A DNA stretch of 64,000 nucleotides from NCBI RefSeq assembly GCF_000208865.1, contig NC_018397.1, positions 1,364,001 to 1,428,000 on the forward strand, written 5' to 3'. The notes below the pieces were generated by a model. The model ran no database searches. It was not told the origin of the DNA and saw nothing but the letters and a program-made list of their open reading frames with translations. Below, piece by piece: positions 48,549 through 60,158 of the stretch (position 1 is the stretch's first letter; each line of letters opens with the position of its first letter). The DNA is from Neospora caninum Liverpool (taxonomy: Eukaryota > Apicomplexa > Conoidasida > Eucoccidiorida > Sarcocystidae). Both the position numbers and the translations under genes were made by a program.

Positions 48549-50731
48549 GTATATATGCATGTGAATATATTTTTATAGATGTGTACACCGAGAGAGGTAT
48601 AGCAACACCCGCAGGTGGAGGCGTCGCTTTGGATGCCGTGAGAGGAGTTCCCTGCTTGTCACGGGACTCTACTCTTGTGTGTATGTCTGTGTGTAAGCGT
48701 GCATTTGCGCCGAGGAAGTGTAGAGACAGTGAGAGATGGAGAGACAGTGAGAGACGGAGAGAAACGCTAGAGGATAGTGAGTACGTTGTCGCCGGCATCC
48801 CACGCGACTGCCTGTCTTTCTCGGCTCTCTTTTCGGCAGACATACGCGGCGACTGTTTTCTCTCGACGACGTTCGACGATGAAGAAACGTTCAAACGCGT
48901 GAACTTCACAAAGAGCGACTTCGAGGGCCTGATGGCGAAGCCTCCAGATGCGACAGGCCGGTAAGAAAATTAGAAAAGCGGCATAGAGAAGTCGAGAGGA
49001 GAGGGAACGGGAAGAGACAGAGTGCACGCAGAAGGACAAGAGCGAAACGGAAGACGAAACTGTGAAACGGCAACACAAACACACAGTGATTTTCCTCTGT
49101 TTTTGAGGTTCTTTCTGATGCATGGCTGTTGACTCGCCTCTCGACCTTCTCCCCGACAGGGTTCTCTCTTTTTCCTCACCCTGACAGACTACGTCGCTCT
49201 GTCGGCGTCTGTCCTCTGGCTCGTCCCCTTTATTGAAAGGCTTCTCCCTCTCCGCATCCTGACTACTCTGCCGAAAATCTGGAAAGACGCCCGGCTCGAC
49301 AGTACCGTCCTTCTCTCTTCTTTCTCTCTCTCCGTTCCTTTCTCTGCTTCCTTCTCTCCCCTCTTTTCCTTTTCTTCTTTCTCTCTCTCCGTTCCTTTCT
49401 CTGCTTCTTTCTCTCCCCTCTTTTCCTTCTCTTCTTTCTCTCTCTCCGTTCCTTTCTCTGCTTCCTTCTCTCTTCTTTTCCTTCTCTTCTTTCTCTCTCT
49501 CCGTTCCTTTCTCTGCTTCTTTCTCTCCCCTCTTTTCCTTCTCTTCTTCTCCTCTCTCCGTTCCTTTCTCTGCTTCCTTCTCTCCCCTCTTTTCGCCGTT
49601 TCCAGCTGGGCAGAGCCACACCGTTGTCTCGCTGCGTGTCCCTTAAACTTTCGCATGCACTGGATCTCCTCGCTCGTCTCTCGCGTTCCCGCAGCTGGAG
49701 TGAAACTGCCGCGCTCTCGCAGCTCCTCAGCCAGCAGCACGCAGCGTCGCGTCCTGCGTTGGGCGCACCATCAAGCGAAAGTAGGCCGGCACGACGCTCG
49801 ATTTTTCTCCTGCTTCTTCGTTCCCCCGGGTTGTTGCCCCGCGCACCTCTCTGCATGCAAATCACGCCTCTTCTCCGAGGACATCCATACACGAACCAGG
49901 CGTTTGCAGACGAAATTCAGAAGAGCTAGGATGGTCGACGCGCCCGCTCTCCGCGAGCGGGGCATGTATAAGTCTTGGAAAGTCGAGAGTGTGCGACGGG
50001 GCCCTCGATGCAGTTCCAGCCTTTCCCCTCGTCATGAGAGCCTTCACCGCCGACGCCGCTCGCGTTCTCTCGTCTCCGGTCTCTTTGTCGGAAGTTTTTT
50101 CGCGCAGATTCGTTCTGAACACTCGCTCCAACGACTTGTCTGTGTGTCGCGTGTTTCAGAGAAACCCAAGGCGTGCGCGAACTGCGGAAAGCAAGAATCT
50201 GCGGCGACTCCGGAGAACGTACGTGGCTGAGAGAGCGCAGTTCGAAAATTTGCCTGTCCGCATATCGAGGCTCCGCGTGTTTCCAGTTTGTGTAAAACTC
50301 CGTCTCGGGAAACGAGCGGACTCCAAAATAGGGCTCACCGCCAAAGAGCCTGCCTTGGCGCGTGCGGACTCCAGGGAAGCTTTCCGCATGCGCTGCGCTG
50401 TCCTTTGCGGGGAAAAGTGCTGCGCTCTCCTCGGTTGGCTGCGACCTTCGCCAGCGCATGAAAGGGGGAAGTGTGGCGAGAACGCTCCGAGAGACAGGAC
50501 ACTGTCGACGCATTTCAAGACCTGACAGAGCTGGCGAAAGGGCCAGCGGCGGCGCACTCGCTGATGAGCGGCTGCATGCAGTTGGTGCGCTTCTGTGTGT
50601 CTCTGGCGTGTCTTTTCCAGGCAAATCCGCTGAAACTGAAGCGCTGTGGAGCCTGCGGGGAGGCGTTCTACTGCAGTGCAGGGTGTCAACGAGCAGACTG
50701 GCGGCTCCACAGGCGCGTTTGCAAGAAGTGA
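47839..50731 (+). CDS. MYND zinc-finger protein
   Basis: Predicted 251-residue protein in six exons with consistent phases: 47839-48093, 48294-48417, 48840-48960, 49695-49780, 50160-50218, 50621-50731 (TGA). The N-terminal 195 residues (for example HEKFTFVFVPADIND, KRFRSTLNSHFN, YIDSIGRVKNLAV, RGDCFLSTTFDDEETF) match no domain I know, though they look globular and conserved in character. The C-terminus is a complete MYND finger: C201-x2-C204, C224-x2-C227, C233-x3-C237 and H245-x3-C249, split between the last two exons. MYND fingers bind two zinc ions and usually dock onto proline-rich partners. No SET domain or ankyrin repeats are present, so this is not a SMYD-type methyltransferase. Intron 3 holds a 57-bp minisatellite. 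Confidence 0.88.
48529..48556. repeat. (CT)n/(TA)n microsatellite in MYND intron 2
   Basis: Short CT run passing into an AT run, in the intron 48418-48839. Confidence 0.8.
49335..49595. repeat. 57-bp pyrimidine minisatellite in MYND intron 3
   Basis: About 4.6 copies of a 55-57-base unit beginning TTCCTTTCTCTGCTTCCTTC and ending CTCTCTCCG, about 100 bases before the splice acceptor at 49694. Copies differ by a few C/T changes and one 2-base deletion. Confidence 0.9.
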
Positions 50732-51460
50732 GAAGGCCGAGCAAGAGAATTTTCCAGAGGAAAAGGGAAACAGAGAGACGCGTCTACTGCTTACTGGGGG
50801 CAAGAGAAGACACGCGCGCGTTCCAGAGGAAACAGAAGAGGGCCAGCGACTTTCCGTTTTTCCAGCAGCCGGGGTCGGGCAAGAGGGATACACGGCTCCG
50901 CGAAAAGCCGGCGACTGTCGAGCGGCGACTGTCTGAGCGGCGCACGTGGTGGCGAGCCGAGAAAAGGTGGAGGACCCGGTTCGACAGGCAGAAAAAGTTA
51001 GTCAAGAGAAAGACCGACACCGTAAACGCAGCCTTTCGCAGTCTTTTTCGCGAGCCTGGCGAAAAGTGAGGCGGGAGTCACTGTGCGCTTCTGTCCCTTC
51101 TTCTCTTTCCCGCCCGGGGTCTCTCTGTTTCCTCTCCCGTATCTTTCCTCCACGCGTCGCGCAGAACTCGCAGTTCGCACCGTAGACGGGGCTCCGGGAA
51201 CAAAAGACGCATCGAAGAAACATGGAAACACGGAAGAACTCGGTACACGTGGACGCGCGCGCTGTCCAGCGGCGTGGCGACGCCTCTTCGGTCTGCTGCC
51301 ATCCCGTCTTTCCTTTCTCGCATGCGCAAAGAGACCGCTACGTTCTCGGGGCAGATGTCTGGGCAGATAGTTCCTAGACAAATCCACTTGTGCTTTGTGT
51401 GACTACACTTCCATGACAAGCAAACCCACGCACACCATAATGTAATATATATATATATAT

Positions 51461-51494
<34 letters not shown>

Positions 51495-52284
51495 TGTACA
51501 GTCGGAGACGCGTGTTGTTTGTAATTAGGTGTGCCCGGCCGGAAGCGAGAAGGGTGTACGAGCGTGGAGACACGTGAGAGAGGGAGGCCGACGGATTTGA
51601 GGTCCTGTGCGACGGCATCTTTTCGCAGTTCAAAGCAAAGAGTTACCGCGGAGACCGGAGGAAAGCAAAAAGGACGGTTGCCACTGGGGCGCGCAAAAAA
51701 AAAGGGGCAAAGACACGGGGAAGAGACAGGCCGCGCACACGGCGTTTCCTCGCCTACATTTCCACTGACGCTCTCAAAACACTTTCAAAACGAGACAGCG
51801 AAAAAGAACTTCCGCCCTCGACACGCACACAAAGAGCTCCACCAGAAGGCGCGCGCCGATGCATGCGTCGACATTTAATGCATGAGAAAACCGCACAGGT
51901 GGACGAAACACGGCAGATGCAAGCATGCGGATTGGGCCCTTCCTTCCTCTCCCTACACAATTTTCCTGCATGCAAAAAAGCATGCGCCTTCTGAGTCGGA
52001 TAGACGTGAACTCTACATACCGGCGGAGCATACATAAGATATATATCTTGAACTGTATCTACACCTGGCAGACCTGCTCCAGGCGTGTCTCTCCACCTCT
52101 GCGGTCATGCCGGTTTTCTTCTCTCTTCTCTCTTTTCCACCCCTCTTGCTCTCTTCCTCTCGTTGAGGAAGAGGTCGTGAGTCGGGAAGGCAGAGTCGAG
52201 AAGGTAGACGAAAGTTGCCAAAGAACGCGAAAGCAGACGCCAGCCTTGGATTCACAAAGTGGTTTTCAGATTTTGCGACGTCGC
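50732..52284. other. Convergent spacer between MYND and U5-40K genes
   Basis: Holds both 3' UTRs. A (TA)n run lies at about 51445-51492. The 50362-51069 open frame continues from the MYND terminal exon region in another frame and has no domain. Confidence 0.5.
51445..51492. repeat. (TA)n microsatellite
   Basis: About 48 bases of AT units with one AAAA interruption, in the convergent spacer. Confidence 0.9.
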
Positions 52285-54213
52285 CTACGACAGCTCGCCC
52301 ATGAAGACAGTCCGGTCGGAACTGGCCGACGCGATTACGGGCTCGGTAGGGTGGAAGCAGACCTGCATGCACACATATACCCATATATATGTATGTATAT
52401 ATATATATATATGTATGTATATATGTGGGCATACATGTATGTATATATGCGTGAAGATACACAAATGGAGAAAGAATAATGTGAAACCTTTCTCTGAATT
52501 CCTTCTTTGTCCGACTTCGACACAAAAGCCTGATTCTTCAGAGGGTTCAGGACTCCTTCCACGGCACGCATGCACATGCATATAAACATATATATGTTTA
52601 GATTTTGGTATTTTAAAAACAAACACATCGATAGACCACCCTAGGAATGTGCGGCGGTGCTCCCCGTCTTTGTTTCGTTTTACGCGAGCCGTGAGCGTTT
52701 GAAACCGTGCGGTCCTCTGAAATGGAGAAGAGAAACGTACATCGTTTACGGATCCCGAGTGACCAGGCAGTCGGTAGAGAAGCGGCGAAAGATTTGCGGG
52801 GTTCCCTGTCCCCTTGTCTCGCAGCACTTCGTTGACAGTCCACACACAGACGTGGCGATCCGCCGACCCTGCGCTGCAAAGCTGTTCGTCTGGGCTCCAG
52901 CACACGCGCAGGAGGTTCTTCTCGAAGTTGTGCTGCGAGGGAAAAGAAGACGCAACCTCTCCTGAAATCGGAGGCGACGACCGGGCGCGAAGGCAGAGCC
53001 CACAGCGCGCAACACAAGCGAGAAAGAAGAAGAGAGCTACAGGACGAGGGAGAGAAAGGAACGCGGGAAAAAAGAAGAGAGAGAAAAGGCGAGAGGAAGA
53101 GAGGACAGAAGAAGAGAAAGACAGGAGGAGACAGAGAGAGAAAGAGAAGAGAGATATCGATACAGAGAGAGAGGGAAAGAGAGCACAATGAAGAGAGCAA
53201 ACCAACACGTGCGAAACGGAAGAAAGTTTTTGACATTTGGAGACGCGCGCAAGCAGATTCTCTTTTGTTTTCTCATTGCCTCACCGTTGCGCCCCGGAGC
53301 GCAGCCACATGGCGTTTGCCTCCCTGGACGAAAGGCTGGATATCCCAGACGCGAACCGTGTGATCCATGCCGTTGCTGAGGAGCGTCGTTCCCGAGGACG
53401 AAAGGCTCAAGCCCGTGACGCTGTCTGTGTGGCCTTCGTAGACCTCGCTCTCTGCGTCGCCTCCACGCAAATCGTACACCTAGAGAGAGAAGAAAACCAG
53501 AGGAGCAGAAGTGTCCCGGGGGAAAAGGCGGAGAAAAGAAGAGAAAAAGAGAGAAAGGACGGCAGAGAAAACAGGCAAACCAGAAGAGTGAGAAAAACGC
53601 CTGGGTTTGAGTGCATGCAGACGCCACAGAGCGACGCACGGACAAGGCGAGAGGAAACAGAAACAGACACATGAGAGGTGGACAGGCACGTCAGCGTGAG
53701 GGACGAGAAAAAAAAAGCACCTCTGAACTTGCAACTCTCCAGAACTCGAAGACCTGTGTGCTCCGCTGGAAAGCGCGACGCACCCGAATCGTGTTGTCGA
53801 GACACCCGGAGAAAACGCGGCCGCCGTGGCCGTCTAGAGCCACGGAGAGGATCTGAAAGTTGCACAAACAACAGAAAAAAGAGAGACGCTGTTTGGACCG
53901 GCACTCACACGCGTTCTCAGCGTCCCCGTGGCTCCAGATGGAAATCGATTCTCGTTCCCTCTGGCACAGACGCCTCATTCTGTGTGTATTTCATGACATG
54001 TCTACGTCTTGTGTTCCGGTGTCGGCATCCAGGCGACTCTCATATGCACAACCGCGTCCTTCCACGGACGCAGTTGTCATCCAGTTGGTCTCGCGAAAGG
54101 GAAGCTGTGCCCGTTCCCACTCCTCCGTAGCAAACCCTGCGCTCCCTTCACACTCTCCCATTCTCTGAGCTCCGCAAAGAAACACAGTGCATAGACATCC
54201 TATATGTATTGGT

Positions 54214-54247
<34 letters not shown>

Positions 54248-55942
54248 GTATGTATATACATGTATATATATGTATGTACATGTGTATATATATGTATGTA
54301 CATGTGTATATGTATGTATGTACATGTGTATATATATGTATGTACATGTGTATATATGTGTATATATATGTATATATATGTATATATATGTATATATGTG
54401 TGCATATTGCGTATCTGTGCCTCTGTGGAAGGGCGTAGAGAAACCCGGGCCTAAATGCCAGCAGACAGGGATACAGCTGCGAGAGTTTGTGTATTGGAGA
54501 GACGGAGTGTAGGCGTGTGTGGCATATCGAGTTGAGAACGGAGACTCACCTGATATTGATGTTCGTACTTTTTGATGGAGCGGCGAACGCGGAGATCCCA
54601 CACGCGCGTCGTCCCGTCGTCTGCTCCGGTGACAAAAAGTGAAGCGCATCCGTAAGTCGCTCTGTTTGGACACTCCGCGGCTTCTCTCGAGGCGACGCTG
54701 CATGCGTTCACGATCCCCACATGGCCCTTCAGCTTCTTCAGCCGCTCGCCAGTCTCCACGTCCCACACAGCTGCCGTCTGGTCCGCCGACGCCGTGTAAA
54801 TTTGCCTATGCACAGATCGACGGTTCACATCTTTCAGAGCAAACGTGCGCGAATCGTTCACATGGACGCCTGCGTCGAGGTGGGGAGGAGAGCAGAGAAC
54901 CGACAACTCCTTCTCGATCGGCGAACTTGCGTTCCCAGCACAGACGTGAAAAACTCCTGGCGAAGCCGCCGCTTTATCTGGGGAAGGCTGCACACGAGGC
55001 GCGGAGCTCTCTCGCAGGGGGTGAATGAGTCTGCTTGTTTCTGCATGCGGCTTAAAAAGACAGACGCGAAAAGGAGAAACTCACGAGCCGTCGGTCGACC
55101 AGCGGAAGTCGAGAATCGCCTTCGAGTGTCCCTTCAGCGTCTGCCAGGTCGCGATCTCTCCGTACACGTTGTAAATTACTGAGAAAAAACAGACAAAAGG
55201 AAGGCGAAAGGAAGACGAATACGGACAGACAACACTCACACACGAGAGATACTGGAAGGGAAAAGACCACGACGAAACGAGGAGGAAAGGATGGGAGAAA
55301 AGAGAAACAGAAGGCAAAAAGAGAAGAACAAGAAGGCGAGGCAAGAGACAGAGAAGAACAAGAAGGCGAGAGAAGAGAAAGAGGAAGACAAAGACGAGAG
55401 AGAAAGCGAAGCGAGACGGGAACGGGGGAAAGGATTCTTACAGACATCTCTGTCGACGCCTGCAGAGGCGATGTTGCGCCCGTCGGGAGAGAATTTGACT
55501 GCAAGGACTTCTCCCTGAAAAAACAGAGACGTTGTGGGCCAGCGCAAAAGCAAACAGCCGCAACGCACCAAAAACAGGCGAAGAAGACAGTTGAATGCCC
55601 ACGGACCAGATGAGAAGAGAAACGAGGCTCGCCATCCAGACCGCCTCAACGAATCCGAAAGTGAGAGGAGCATCTGCGAAGACACGCGCATTGCCGAGGG
55701 AGAGGACGACGACGAGGCACGGGGGAAGGAGACGAGGGAGAGGAGAAAGACAAGAGCGAACGAAGACACGAGCGAAGAGATTGGAGAGAGACAACAAAGG
55801 CAGAGGAAAGGAAAAGTGAGGAGACGAGGAAGGGAAAGAGAAAGATACAGAGGAGAGGCAAAAAACGGGAGAAAGGAAAAACGGAATTTACCTGGTGGCC
55901 GGTGAGGCGCATTGTCGGCGCCTCGAGTCCGGATTTTCGGTC
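52285..55942 (-). CDS. SNRNP40: U5 snRNP 40 kDa WD40 protein (SNRNP40 family), N-terminus missing
   Basis: WD40 beta-propeller of the U5 snRNP, bound to PRP8 in the spliceosome. Eight exons are seen, right to left: 55942-55892, 55514-55442, 55178-55085, 54805-54550, 53852-53784, 53479-53285, 52932-52741, 52362-52285; together they encode 335 residues ending GELS and TAG. Phases agree throughout. Diagnostic segments: [138 protein letters not shown] and the closing [20 protein letters not shown], in the same order as human SNRNP40. Against that protein, roughly the first 30-60 residues are missing; their exon must lie upstream of 55943, where the 100-N gap begins 90 bases away. Confidence 0.93.
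54204..54400. repeat. TATG-type minisatellite in a U5-40K intron
   Basis: (TA)n followed by about four copies of a 22-base unit built from TATATATGTATGTACATGTG, then more TATATATG. It lies in the intron between the exons 54805-54550 and 53852-53784. Confidence 0.85.
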
Positions 55943-58085
55943 CTGAAAGAGACAAAGAGAGATGAGACAGAAGATTCAAAAAAGAAAACGGGAAAAAGCA
56001 TGTCGCCGAGAAGTGTGCGTCGACACGTGGAANNNNNNNNNNNNNNNNNNNNNNNNNNNNNNNNNNNNNNNNNNNNNNNNNNNNNNNNNNNNNNNNNNNN
56101 NNNNNNNNNNNNNNNNNNNNNNNNNNNNNNNNCTTCCCCCCCCCCCCCACACACACACACACACACGCGGGGAAACAGGGGAAAACGCCCTGTTCTGTCC
56201 TGTGCGACAGAACCAGGAAGCCCGATCCCGGTTGTGCCCGCATGCACGGCTGTCAGTGCGCCCGAGAGAAAACGAATAGAGAGATGCACATGTCTATACA
56301 GATGCAGATATGATGCTTGTAGACCAGCGGCGAGGCGTGCGTTGGAGATGGGTTAGGCCAAAAATGCGCGGTTTTGGCTAGGAAGTATATCACTCAGATG
56401 CGAGCATGATCACTACCGTCATATACTGGGAGTGGACGATTTGAGGTCTACAGTTCTGGATCGCGGATCCTTTGTACAGACACAATATCTACTGACAATG
56501 CGGGTCTCTTAGCCACAGGCATTCCCGAAAACTCTTCCTGTTGAACCACCTGAAGTGAATTGAACGACACCACGGACCGCGCATAGGTCTACTGTCCGTG
56601 CAGTTGTATGACTAGCCTTTGCGGCGCCAGCCGTGGAGCTGCTGGTGTTTACATCGAAATCCGAGTGACAAAACCGGATTTGTGGGGGAGAATGGGTCGG
56701 GCATCCCTGCATGGGGCAACGATGCAGGTTTTCAAATTGTCCCGTAGAAAGTCTCCAGCACTACCTGCTTTACAAAGAAACTGACGGACGCTTGGTTCTC
56801 GACAGACGCCTCAAAATCGCCTTTTCCTCGAGCCCGACTGGACGGAGCTTTTCGCCGAGAGGGCTCAACGGACACCCACGTTATTGTTGTTCTTTCGTTC
56901 CGTCTGAAATGCCACTGCCGTGATACCGTGGACGACACCACCAGACGCGGTTTCCGAGATCCGAACGCGTATCGAGCGGTCAGGTGAGTGCGAAAAACTC
57001 TTTGCAGTGAAAAAGTGCGCACAAGCTGTGAGCTCGACTTCGCGCTTCCGCGGACGATCGCGGCACGAAGATCCATTGGACAACGGAAGTTTCCACGCTG
57101 GTTTCACACTTACCAACAAACTGTGTACCTTTGAGTAAATGCAAAGGTACATTATGTAAGATATTCTCGGAACGATTTACACTTTTATACCTACATTTTG
57201 TGTATGTAAGTATGAAGGAATGATCCCAATCAAACGACAACTGGAGCCACACTCCGAATCACACACATTCGGGTTTCCTTTCGAGGTGGAGACGCTGTCT
57301 GTCTGCGTCCTCTGGTCTCGCCGTGAGGACGATTTCTCAAGTACCCGAAACAGCCTTAGCGAGTTGAAGGCTTCGATTTCCCCAGTGAAAGGGGTTGAAC
57401 CGGCGCACCCTTTTTCCGTGGAAAAGCGCCAAATAGCAACGGCATGAGTGACACAAGACGCAGAAAGGCATCTTGCATCCGTCACCGCATTGCGTGCCGC
57501 GTTCGCGAGGCGTAACACACTTCACTTCAAAAGTGAGACACCGTTCTCGCTTCTGAACGCACTCTGCTGCGGTTCTGTCTCTCGAGGCAACCAAAGATTC
57601 CGGGAGAATGTGTCAAGACAACTTCGTCAGGGGGAAAGAGACTGTTTCGCAGGTCGGTTTGGTTGTGGCGTCGAGTCGGGCCAACGCGCGAATGTGTGTC
57701 AACGGGCGTCGTTTCTTCGAAGGCCCCTGCACACCGAAGCAGTCACCCCCCCCCCCCTCCCCGTTCTACCCCGACCGTTCGAAAGGCGAGTAAAGAAACA
57801 GAAGCAAAAGGCGTTTGCCAAGGAGGACAAGTGGTCGACAGAGAGATCATCCGCACACGAGCTTTTTCGCCGGTTCGTTCGCCTGGCGTGAAAAAAAGTA
57901 GCGGGCGCGCGCCGTCGAGTTCGTCCCACGGAAAAGCGTCCAGTCCGGGAGGTCCGAAAAGGGAAAAAGAGGCAGAGCGTGTGAAAACCACTTTGAGAAG
58001 CGAAAGTATGAAGTGTGAAAAACAGAGAGACTCGAGACACATTCATCGGTTTCCAAACAAAACGGATACACACTCGCCTTCAAAC
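55943..58085. other. Spacer with assembly gap, no gene recognised
   Basis: Expected to hold the missing first exon(s) and promoter of U5-40K. Beyond the gap, 56150-58085 shows no domain on either strand. C homopolymers (about 56136-56148 and 57747-57759) mark the region as hard to sequence. Confidence 0.5.
56033..56132. other. Assembly gap (100 N)
   Basis: Exactly 100 undetermined bases, a conventional placeholder length, so the true size is unknown. The right border is a C homopolymer followed by (AC)n, a likely cause of the break. Confidence 0.99.
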
Positions 58086-58167
58086 CGACGGCGGCAGGAT
58101 TCGAACCTGCGCAGGCAGAGCCTAATGGATTTCTAGTCCATCTCCTTAACCACTCGGACACACCGCC
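58086..58167 (-). tRNA. tRNA-Ser (anticodon AGA)
   Basis: An 82-base class II tRNA on the minus strand. The acceptor stem pairs GGCGGTG with CGCCGTC (two G-U pairs) before discriminator G. The D arm carries CCGAGTGGTTAAGG, the anticodon stem-loop reads TGGA-CTAGAAA-TCCA giving anticodon AGA, a long variable arm (AGGC-TCT-GCCT) marks it as Ser, and the T arm is GCAGG-TTCGAAT-CCTGC. No intron and no encoded CCA. It decodes UCU (and UCC by inosine). It sits alone in a spacer, close to the tail of the ApiAP2 gene. Confidence 0.98.
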
Positions 58168-58869
58168 TGAGATCGGTCGCCTTTCGTCTTCTCACCTGGA
58201 TCTTCTCGAAACAAAAGCGCCTCTTCACGACTCGGATGGCGACACAATCGCCTGCAGTCTGTCGGCTGAGCCCGGAGGCGGAAACGCGGCCAAAGGTGAT
58301 GTCTCCGAACCTGGACTCTGCCTCGCCGGCATCCCGATTCGCGTGTCTCCCCCTCTCGCTTGAGAAAACACAATGCGTCTGTGTCGGTGGGACGGGGGAG
58401 GCGTCTTGACCGTTTCCCTGCCACCTAGCAACCAGTTTCCCCTAATCTCAGCAACTCGCGCACACGCGGAGGCGTGCGGATTTCTCCTGCTCGGAACCAC
58501 GCGAAAAGGGACAGCGAGAACGCGGGTCCCCGGTCAGCTGGAGTCATAGATTCCTGGGGACTCTGAGATGTCTCTGCTTGTTCGACTCTTTGAGCTACAC
58601 GGCTCCTCGCAACCGAAACGCTCAAGCGACACGACGCATCTCTTCCGCTTACACAAGCGTCTCTAACTGGAGCTAAAAGGAGAGAACGCAGCGACGCGCT
58701 CAACGGGTGAAGGGGGCCAGGTGACAGTCGTCGCCCACGTCGAATGCAGGCAAGACAGTCCTTTCGCCCCAGTGCTGTATCTTGCTTCTCCTCTTTCCGT
58801 GTACACACGAGAAACGGGAGAGACGCGCATGCAGCAAGGCAGCGCCGAACAGTGTGTGTCGGAATCTTT
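58168..58869. other. Short spacer between tRNA-Ser and the ApiAP2 tail
   Basis: No feature recognised. It may be the 3' UTR of the ApiAP2 transcript and the upstream region of the minus-strand tRNA gene. Confidence 0.5.
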
Positions 58870-60010
58870 TCAACGGGCTTCGTTTTGCATCGCTGGATGC
58901 CAGAAACGTTTCGCTGGTGAAACACATCTACGGTCTGTGTAACGGCGGGGAAAAAAGCCCGCACACTTTTTACGCGGCCCAGAAAAGGAACATCGACAGC
59001 ATGCACCCCATGCACGGTTGCCCGTGTCTTCAGCGACGTATCCAAAAAGAGAGAAAACACGCGCGCTCTGGTCTCCCCTCCTCTCACTGTCCAAGAAACC
59101 CAGGCGCGACGTGCAGTCGAACGGGCTCCGGCTCCCTCCAGATACGCTGCTGGCCGCGCACTGTACAGTGGCTGCACGCAGCACACTCCCCAAACGCTCT
59201 CCGGCACGGTGAACAGTGCACTGGAGCAAAAAGGCACCCGGCCCAGCTCGGCGGAAGACCCAGATCGGTTCGCGCCGGGGCGCGGATGCGGCTAACGCCG
59301 CGCCACGAAAGCGCGGTTCAAACGAAGGACGCATATCGGAATGAAAACGAAGTGGAGCATGTCCACGAATCTCGAGAAACGCTGCAATCCATCGCACAGA
59401 CTCGCAGCCATATCCTGAGTCTGTACGATTCCCCGCGCGACTTCCTGGTGTCGCCGTCCGGGTCAAATTGCACTGCTGTCGCTCTCGACCCTGAAGCTGC
59501 TTGTTCTCAAGAGTGTGATAAAAGCGGAGACTCAACCTTGTTCTACTCTCCGCCCCTCGACGCACGCAGTGCCGTGCCGCTATCCCTGGCCTCAGCCCCG
59601 CTCTCATCAAGCTCTGGGGCATCTGTTTCAGATGCAACGCACTCTCGGGAGGCGTGCATGGTGACAAGAGTCTCGACGGCAACTCCGTCTGTTCTCCGTT
59701 GTCGAAACGAACGCCGACGACTCCTTCGCGCGCCCTCCTCCCAGGCGCTCTCGCCACAGCTTCCCCCGACCGCGTTTCTTCGCTCTCTGGAAACGCGTCC
59801 TCCGCAAGTTCACTCTCTGGCGGTCCACCCACCTCTTTGCGCCTCGAGCCGTCGCCTCTCGAGGCCGCCCGAAAACCTCGCTCGTCCGCACTTCCCCGTT
59901 TCCTTTCCTCGATGGCGGCGCGCTGTCCTCCTTCTCTCGACGCCGCGCGCCTCTCCCTCTCGACGCAACTCCGCAGTTCCGAACAGACATTCCACACGGC
60001 TGTCCTTCTC
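58870..60010 (-). CDS. Candidate additional 3' exon of the ApiAP2 gene
   Basis: If the ApiAP2 exon is spliced at the donor GGGCT|GTGAGC (exon end 60163) to the acceptor GTGCAG at 60011-60013, the frame continues without a stop to 58870. The first 150 codons (TAVWNVCSELRSCVERE, AREGVVGVRFDNGEQTELPS and so on) have a strong excess of G-first codons and a charged, low-complexity character like the rest of the protein. The remainder is less convincing. The plus strand is also open here over 58782-60086, as is common in GC-rich coccidian DNA, which weakens the case. The implied intron (60011-60162) is only 152 bases. Confidence 0.35.
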
Positions 60011-60158
60011 CTGCACTCGGTCGAGTCGCCGCGTGCGCCGGCACTCTTCCCCGATGCATGCACGTGTAGAGTGTGTGTGTGGATAAGCGCGCCAACGACT
60101 TGTGCTCCGGCCTTCGTTTTCTCTGAACGCACCCCGCCTCGGCCTACACATTCATTGC

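Noticed and set aside
54148..54766. Tyr-Ile-rich frames on both strands over TA/TATG repeats (also at 39 kb, 29 kb and 45 kb)
   Set aside because: Microsatellite translations; they lie in introns or spacers.
58782..60086. 434-codon open frame on the plus strand
   Set aside because: Low-complexity Arg/Ser/Pro translation with no domain, opposite the possible ApiAP2 tail; typical of GC-rich DNA.
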